In this document: positions 5,070 through 8,011 of the stretch, in pieces
Numbering within the stretch: the stretch's first letter is position 1
Layout of the letters: every line of letters begins with the position of its first letter
Source of the DNA: Rhodobiaceae bacterium
Lineage (GTDB): Bacteria > Pseudomonadota > Alphaproteobacteria > Parvibaculales > Parvibaculaceae
Reading direction: 5' to 3'
NCBI GenBank assembly: GCA_002401305.2
Contig: NVSO02000172.1
Coordinates: 1 to 8,011, forward strand
DNA: 8,011 nucleotides
Position numbers and translations under genes: made by a program
The notes under the pieces: model-generated
What the model was told of the DNA's origin: nothing
The model's input: only the letters and a program-made list of their open reading frames with translations
The model's database searches: none

Positions 5070-5702
5070 ATGGACGCGCATTTTTGGCATCAAAGATGGC
5101 AGAAGAATGAAATTGGGTTTCACCAGAGCGACGCCGACGCACAATTGGTAAAGCACTTCCCGCAATTGCAATTGAAAGCGGGCAACCGTGTATTCGTGCC
5201 TCTATGTGGCAAAACGCTCGACATCGCCTGGATGCTTGATCAGGGTTACCAAGTTGCCGGAGCCGAGTTAAGCCAGATTGCCATAGAGCACCTCTTCGCA
5301 AACCTCGGCATCAAACCCGAAGTCACAATTGTTGGAGCCCTCAAACGCTACAGCGGTGACAACATCGACATCTTCGTAGGGGATATTTTTGAGCTCACAG
5401 CCCAAGAGCTTGGAACCATCCACGCCGTTTACGACAGAGCCGCGCTCGTGGCCTTGCCCGAAGAGACGCGTAAAACATATACGCGCCACCTGACCGCAAT
5501 AACCAATAAGGCCCCCCAACTGCTGCTCTGTTTTGAATACGACCAAAGCCTCATGGCAGGGCCGCCCTTCTCAATCAGCCGAGACGAAGTTGAGGAACAT
5601 TACGCGGCTACCTACGAAACCATCCTCCTCGAACATGAGATTTTACCCCAACGGGTGAAAGGAAAAGTCGAGGCGATTGGCAGTGTTTGGCACCTAAAAT
5701 AA
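5070..5702 (+). CDS. tpm: Thiopurine S-methyltransferase
   Basis: A 210-residue cytoplasmic SAM-dependent methyltransferase of the TPMT family, at the usual bacterial length. It transfers methyl groups to sulfur of thiopurines and, in some bacteria, to selenium or tellurium compounds, giving volatile methylated products. Visible features are the N-terminal F-W-H-Q-R-W-x-x-x-E-I-G-F-H-Q (5-19), the SAM-binding block V-F-V-P-L-C-G-K-T-L-D (41-51) followed by G-A-E-L-S (64-68), and A-V-Y-D-R-A-A-L-V-A-L-P (119-130). The C-terminal part includes E-Y-D-Q-S-L-M-A-G-P-P-F (156-167). The gene stands alone behind a MerR-type promoter and is divergent from the regulator that probably controls it. A hairpin terminator follows the stop. 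The physiological substrate is not shown by the sequence. Confidence 0.93.
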   Translation: MDAHFWHQRWQKNEIGFHQSDADAQLVKHFPQLQLKAGNRVFVPLCGKTLDIAWMLDQGYQVAGAELSQIAIEHLFANLGIKPEVTIVGALKRYSGDNIDIFVGDIFELTAQELGTIHAVYDRAALVALPEETRKTYTRHLTAITNKAPQLLLCFEYDQSLMAGPPFSISRDEVEEHYAATYETILLEHEILPQRVKGKVEAIGSVWHLK

Positions 5703-5711
5703 AACACCGAG

Positions 5712-5746
5712 AAAGGGTGGCGGGAAACTCTCCTCCCACCCTTTTC
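5712..5746 (+). terminator. Hairpin terminator between convergent tpm and thioesterase genes
   Basis: AAAGGGTGG (5712-5720) pairs with CCACCCTTT (5736-5744), and the right arm runs into T4. It begins nine bases after the methyltransferase stop. On the minus strand the hairpin is followed by T-rich sequence, so it may also end the thioesterase transcript (stop at 5776). Confidence 0.7.
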
Positions 5747-5775
5747 TCCACAAACCGCCTTCATCAACCGATAAG

Positions 5776-6189
5776 TTACACGTCCCCAAACAATCGAAAT
5801 ACACCGGTGACTGCGAGCATCAATTCGCCCTTGCACGACACCTCCGCATTGATAAAGGCCATGCGCCCCGTCAGCTTTTTGATTTCAGCGGTGCCCTCAA
5901 TCCATGACCCCGCTTGCGCGCTCGCCACAAATTCTGTGGTGACCGTAATTGTTGCACAATGGCGCCCTGTCGCGGTAACGATCATGTGCCCCAGAAATGA
6001 ATCCGCAAAGCTGAACAACGCGCCGCCATGTAACACGCCATTGGGATTGTTATGGCGGTCATCAGACGGGAATCCATAGTCAAAGTTCCCGTCTCCCAAG
6101 TCCTTCAAATAATAAGGACCGTTCAACGCCATATAGCCTTCTTGATGCGGGAAAGCCTTGAACCCCTTAGGAATTGTAACTGCACTCAC
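5776..6189 (-). CDS. PaaI-type hotdog-fold thioesterase
   Basis: A 137-residue protein of the PaaI/4HBT hotdog family, which hydrolyses acyl-CoA or aryl-CoA thioesters in the cytoplasm. The signature N-P-N-G-V-L-H-G-G (residues about 50-58), followed by F-A-D-S-F-L-G, carries the expected Asn/Gly/His-Gly-Gly and helix Asp of the active site. A later stretch, T-T-E-F-V, and the closing V-F-R-L-F also fit the fold. The start is the GTG at 6189, because GGGGAGG lies eight bases upstream on the minus strand and the length then fits the family. The frame is open to 6417, but that extension crosses the operator and overlaps the divergent marR gene. Sharing a control region with an efflux operon suggests joint response to an acid, aromatic or acyl-CoA-forming compound (inference). 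Confidence 0.88.
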   Translation of the reverse strand: MSAVTIPKGFKAFPHQEGYMALNGPYYLKDLGDGNFDYGFPSDDRHNNPNGVLHGGALFSFADSFLGHMIVTATGRHCATITVTTEFVASAQAGSWIEGTAEIKKLTGRMAFINAEVSCKGELMLAVTGVFRLFGDV

Positions 6190-6197
6190 GCTTAAAA

Positions 6198-6204
6198 CCT
6201 CCCC
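6198..6204 (-). promoter_or_regulatory. Shine-Dalgarno GGGGAGG deciding the thioesterase GTG start
   Basis: On the minus strand GGGGAGG is followed by eight bases and then the GTG at 6189. This outweighs upstream ATG codons such as the one at 6252, which have no comparable site. Confidence 0.7.
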
Positions 6205-6259
6205 TTTTAATGCCGCCAACACCCGCGAATTGCCGCGTCTTGATCGGATCATGCAAATA

Positions 6260-6294
6260 GTATACATTGTATACCTTATTGACGATATACAATG
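6260..6294. promoter_or_regulatory. Nested palindromic operator, probable MarR binding site
   Basis: GTATACATTGTATAC (6260-6274) is a perfect 7-1-7 inverted repeat. Its right part, CATTGTATA (6265-6273), also forms a second perfect inverted repeat with TATACAATG (6286-6294), with 12 bases between them. The arm centres are 21 bases apart, two helical turns. The last arm overlaps the marR start codon at 6292. The position between divergent thioesterase and marR genes and the AT-rich dyad are what a MarR-family repressor would bind to control both directions. No confident -35/-10 pair can be assigned. Confidence 0.7.
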
Positions 6295-6816
6295 AGTGCT
6301 TCCATGACAAACATTGATCCGAAGAATCTTTTTGGTTTCCTCATGCAGGATATCGCGCGCTTGATGAGCCGCACTTTTAGCAACACGGAACACGGCTTTG
6401 AGGTGACCCGCGCCCAAGCCCGCGTGCTCGCCTATGTCTCTCTCCTCGAGAATGCAAACCAGTCAGAGGTCGCGGCCTTGATGGATATTCAAAAAATCGC
6501 TCTCACGCGCCTTGTGGATGGTCTGGAAGAAATGGGCCTGATTGAACGCCGCCCCGATCCAGCGGATCGCCGCGTACGCAGACTGTACATGCCGCCAAAA
6601 GCTAAACAAATTCTCGATGATATTTGGCGCCACCTTTCTGACATTTCAGACGTAGCACTCGCAGCCCTACCCGCAAATCGCCGGAAAGCCTTCATTCAAG
6701 ATCTCGTCGCAATCCGCCTACACCTCATTAATGAAAATACAAACTCAACAAAGGCAGCCGACATTGCATACCGCAAACTCGGCGCCCCAAAAACCCTCGC
6801 TAAAAAAAGGGAATAA
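6292..6816 (+). CDS. MarR-family transcriptional regulator
   Basis: A 174-residue winged helix-turn-helix protein of the MarR family, acting as a dimeric, usually ligand-released repressor. The recognition region is N-Q-S-E-V-A-A-L-M-D-I to L-V-D-G-L-E-E-M-G-L-I-E-R (56-86), and the wing carries R-R-P-D-P-A-D-R-R-V-R-R (86-97), the classic D-x-x-D-R-R pattern. Flanking helices (about 12-50 and 104-150) would form the dimer interface. The start may be ATG 6292 or the in-frame ATG at 6304; neither has a strong ribosome binding site, and the first overlaps the operator. Its stop is two bases before the emrA-like ATG, so it heads an operon with the efflux genes and very likely represses them. It is longer than many MarR proteins because of a basic tail (150-174). 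Confidence 0.92.
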   Translation: MSASMTNIDPKNLFGFLMQDIARLMSRTFSNTEHGFEVTRAQARVLAYVSLLENANQSEVAALMDIQKIALTRLVDGLEEMGLIERRPDPADRRVRRLYMPPKAKQILDDIWRHLSDISDVALAALPANRRKAFIQDLVAIRLHLINENTNSTKAADIAYRKLGAPKTLAKKRE

Positions 6817-6818
6817 CA

Positions 6819-7832
6819 ATGAAACGAACACTCATCTTCGCCAGCATCCCCCTAGTCTTGCTGCTTCTTGTCGCAACCATCTATCTGTCCGGCGGTCGCT
6901 ACATCTCAACCGAAAACGCCTACGTCCGCGCGGGCATCGCCATGGTGAGTACGAGGACATCAGGACAAGTTGAAACGGTTTTTGTACACGAAAACCAACA
7001 CGTCACCGCAGGAACTCCCCTCTTCGTCCTAGACCTCGAGCCCTTTGATATTGCCGTGGAGCGCGCCAAAGCAACGCTGGATTCAGCCCGGGAGGACATC
7101 GCAGTATTGCAATCCAAATACGAACGCCAAAAAGTGCGCCTGACCGCCGCCCATGAAAACCGCGCCTATGCGCAGCGAGAACTCAAACGCGTTAAGGGAT
7201 TGACCAACGCCTATAATGTGTCGAAAGAACGCGTCTCCCAACGCCAACATGCCTTCGACGCAGCCGTCAACAACGTCGCCACTGCAAAGGCTGATGTGAT
7301 GAATGCACGCGTTGCCCTAGGCGGTGACGAACATTTGGCAGTAGATGATCACCCCAGCGTTCGCGGCGCCCAAAGCAATCTTTCCCAAGCCAAGCTCAAC
7401 CGCCGCCACGCAACCACAAATGCAGGCATGGCCGGTATCGTCGCAAAGATCGATTTGCACCCCGGTGAATTTGTTCAAGCAGGACAACCCGCCTTCTCCC
7501 TCGTGCGCACCGACGACATTTGGATTGAAGCCAACTTAAAAGAAACCCAGCTTACCAATTTGCGCATCGGCCAATCCGCCACCTTTGAAGTCGATGCTTA
7601 TCCCGGCAAACACTTCACCGGAGAAGTTATGAGCATTGCGCCAGCCTCAGGCGCTGAGTTTGCTATTCTACCGCCCCAAAATGCGACCGGAAACTGGATC
7701 AAAATCACCCAGCGCATTCCGATCCGCTTGCAGATTAATACCGATCAAGACCTGCCGACTTTGCGCGCGGGTATGAGCGTAGAAGTCACGATTGATACCG
7801 AAAGAAGCCGCAGCATCACGGATATTTTTTAA
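6819..7832 (+). CDS. emrA: EmrA-like membrane fusion protein (HlyD family)
   Basis: A 337-residue periplasmic adaptor of a multidrug efflux pump, which would link an inner-membrane EmrB-type transporter to an outer-membrane channel. There is a single N-terminal membrane anchor (about 5-24), then the beta-barrel/lipoyl start T-E-N-A-Y-V (31-36) and S-G-Q-V-E-T-V (48-54). A coiled-coil hairpin spans roughly 75-200, and the second lipoyl half begins with A-G-M-A-G-I-V-A-K-I (202-211). The stretch I-L-P-P-Q-N-A-T-G-N-W-I-K (283-295) is characteristic of EmrA-type adaptors. It is somewhat shorter than E. coli EmrA (about 390), mainly in the N-terminus and hairpin. The ATG is two bases after the marR stop with GGGA upstream; the next gene starts 30 bases on. 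Confidence 0.93.
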   Translation: MKRTLIFASIPLVLLLLVATIYLSGGRYISTENAYVRAGIAMVSTRTSGQVETVFVHENQHVTAGTPLFVLDLEPFDIAVERAKATLDSAREDIAVLQSKYERQKVRLTAAHENRAYAQRELKRVKGLTNAYNVSKERVSQRQHAFDAAVNNVATAKADVMNARVALGGDEHLAVDDHPSVRGAQSNLSQAKLNRRHATTNAGMAGIVAKIDLHPGEFVQAGQPAFSLVRTDDIWIEANLKETQLTNLRIGQSATFEVDAYPGKHFTGEVMSIAPASGAEFAILPPQNATGNWIKITQRIPIRLQINTDQDLPTLRAGMSVEVTIDTERSRSITDIF

Positions 7833-7862
7833 ACATTCCTTCCGGGCGGAGACTGATCCATC

Positions 7863-8011
7863 ATGGCTATCGACGACACACAAACGTCCCCATCAACGTC
7901 AGGCGAAAAAGACAAACCGGGTCACAATGTGCCCGAGACATCTCTCTTGACCTACCCGCATCTGCGCGGCATCTCCATCGCCTTTGTGTTGATGGGCATC
8001 ATGATGCACAC
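7863..8011 (+). CDS. emrB: EmrB-like MFS drug:H+ antiporter, N-terminal start (runs off right edge)
   Basis: Only the first 49 codons are inside the window. A polar, Ser/Thr- and charge-rich cytoplasmic N-terminus (1-36) leads into the first hydrophobic helix, L-R-G-I-S-I-A-F-V-L-M-G-I-M-M-H (34-49). Assignment to the DHA2 (14-helix) drug antiporters rests mainly on position directly after an EmrA-type adaptor, since the diagnostic motifs are beyond the edge. GCGGAG about ten bases upstream supports the ATG. It would be the inner-membrane pump of the marR-emrA-emrB operon. Confidence 0.75.
   Translation, partial: MAIDDTQTSPSTSGEKDKPGHNVPETSLLTYPHLRGISIAFVLMGIMMH

Noticed and set aside
5687..6079. 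130-residue plus-strand open frame after tpm
   Set aside because: It starts inside the tpm end, crosses the terminator and is antisense to the clearly recognisable thioesterase.
6190..6417. N-terminal extension of the thioesterase frame
   Set aside because: It crosses the MarR operator and overlaps marR; the GTG at 6189 has a strong Shine-Dalgarno sequence and gives the normal family length.

Overview
This window looks like ordinary chromosome from a Gram-negative bacterium, most likely an alphaproteobacterium. The main pointers are a mitochondrial-complex-I-type CHCC zinc-finger protein, a MarR/EmrA/EmrB efflux locus, moderate G+C and short intergenic gaps. This placement is inferred from gene content only. 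I see no rRNA, tRNA, CRISPR array, insertion sequence or prophage gene.

Layout, left to right. (1) Positions 1-3434, minus strand: a probable operon read right to left. It holds an intact GPH/MelB-type cation:sugar symporter (3434-1962), a second paralogous symporter broken by a one-base frameshift near 1228-1232 (1928-470), and the N-terminal part of an alpha/beta hydrolase (353-1) that runs off the left edge. (2) 3435-3685: regulatory gap between the symporter operon and a plus-strand gene. (3) 3686-3952: a small CHCC zinc-finger protein. (4) 3953-4340: a 388-base stretch without a convincing gene but rich in RNA signals. It has two TTTGCAAA palindromes next to a good -10 box, a perfect intrinsic terminator (4071-4098), then a series of hairpins ending in a second terminator (4298). 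(5) 4341-4493: a 50-residue ORF with a strong ribosome binding site and one hydrophobic segment, probably a real small membrane or exported protein. (6) 4496-5702: a MerR-family regulator divergent from a thiopurine S-methyltransferase gene. A SoxR-box-like dyad sits inside a 19-base promoter spacer between them. (7) 5776-8011: a PaaI-type hotdog thioesterase divergent from a marR-emrA-emrB efflux operon. A nested palindromic operator lies between them, and the EmrB-like transporter runs off the right edge.

How the genes work together. Two small stress or detoxification units sit side by side. In the MerR/Tpm unit a regulator with a C-x7-C loop probably activates a methyltransferase. In the MarR/Emr unit a repressor probably controls both its own efflux operon and a thioesterase. 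The symporter operon appears to serve nutrient uptake, with one of its two transporters decayed or affected by a sequence error. The most promising places for something undescribed are the structured intergenic region 3978-4298, the small ORF after it, and the MerR-Tpm switch.
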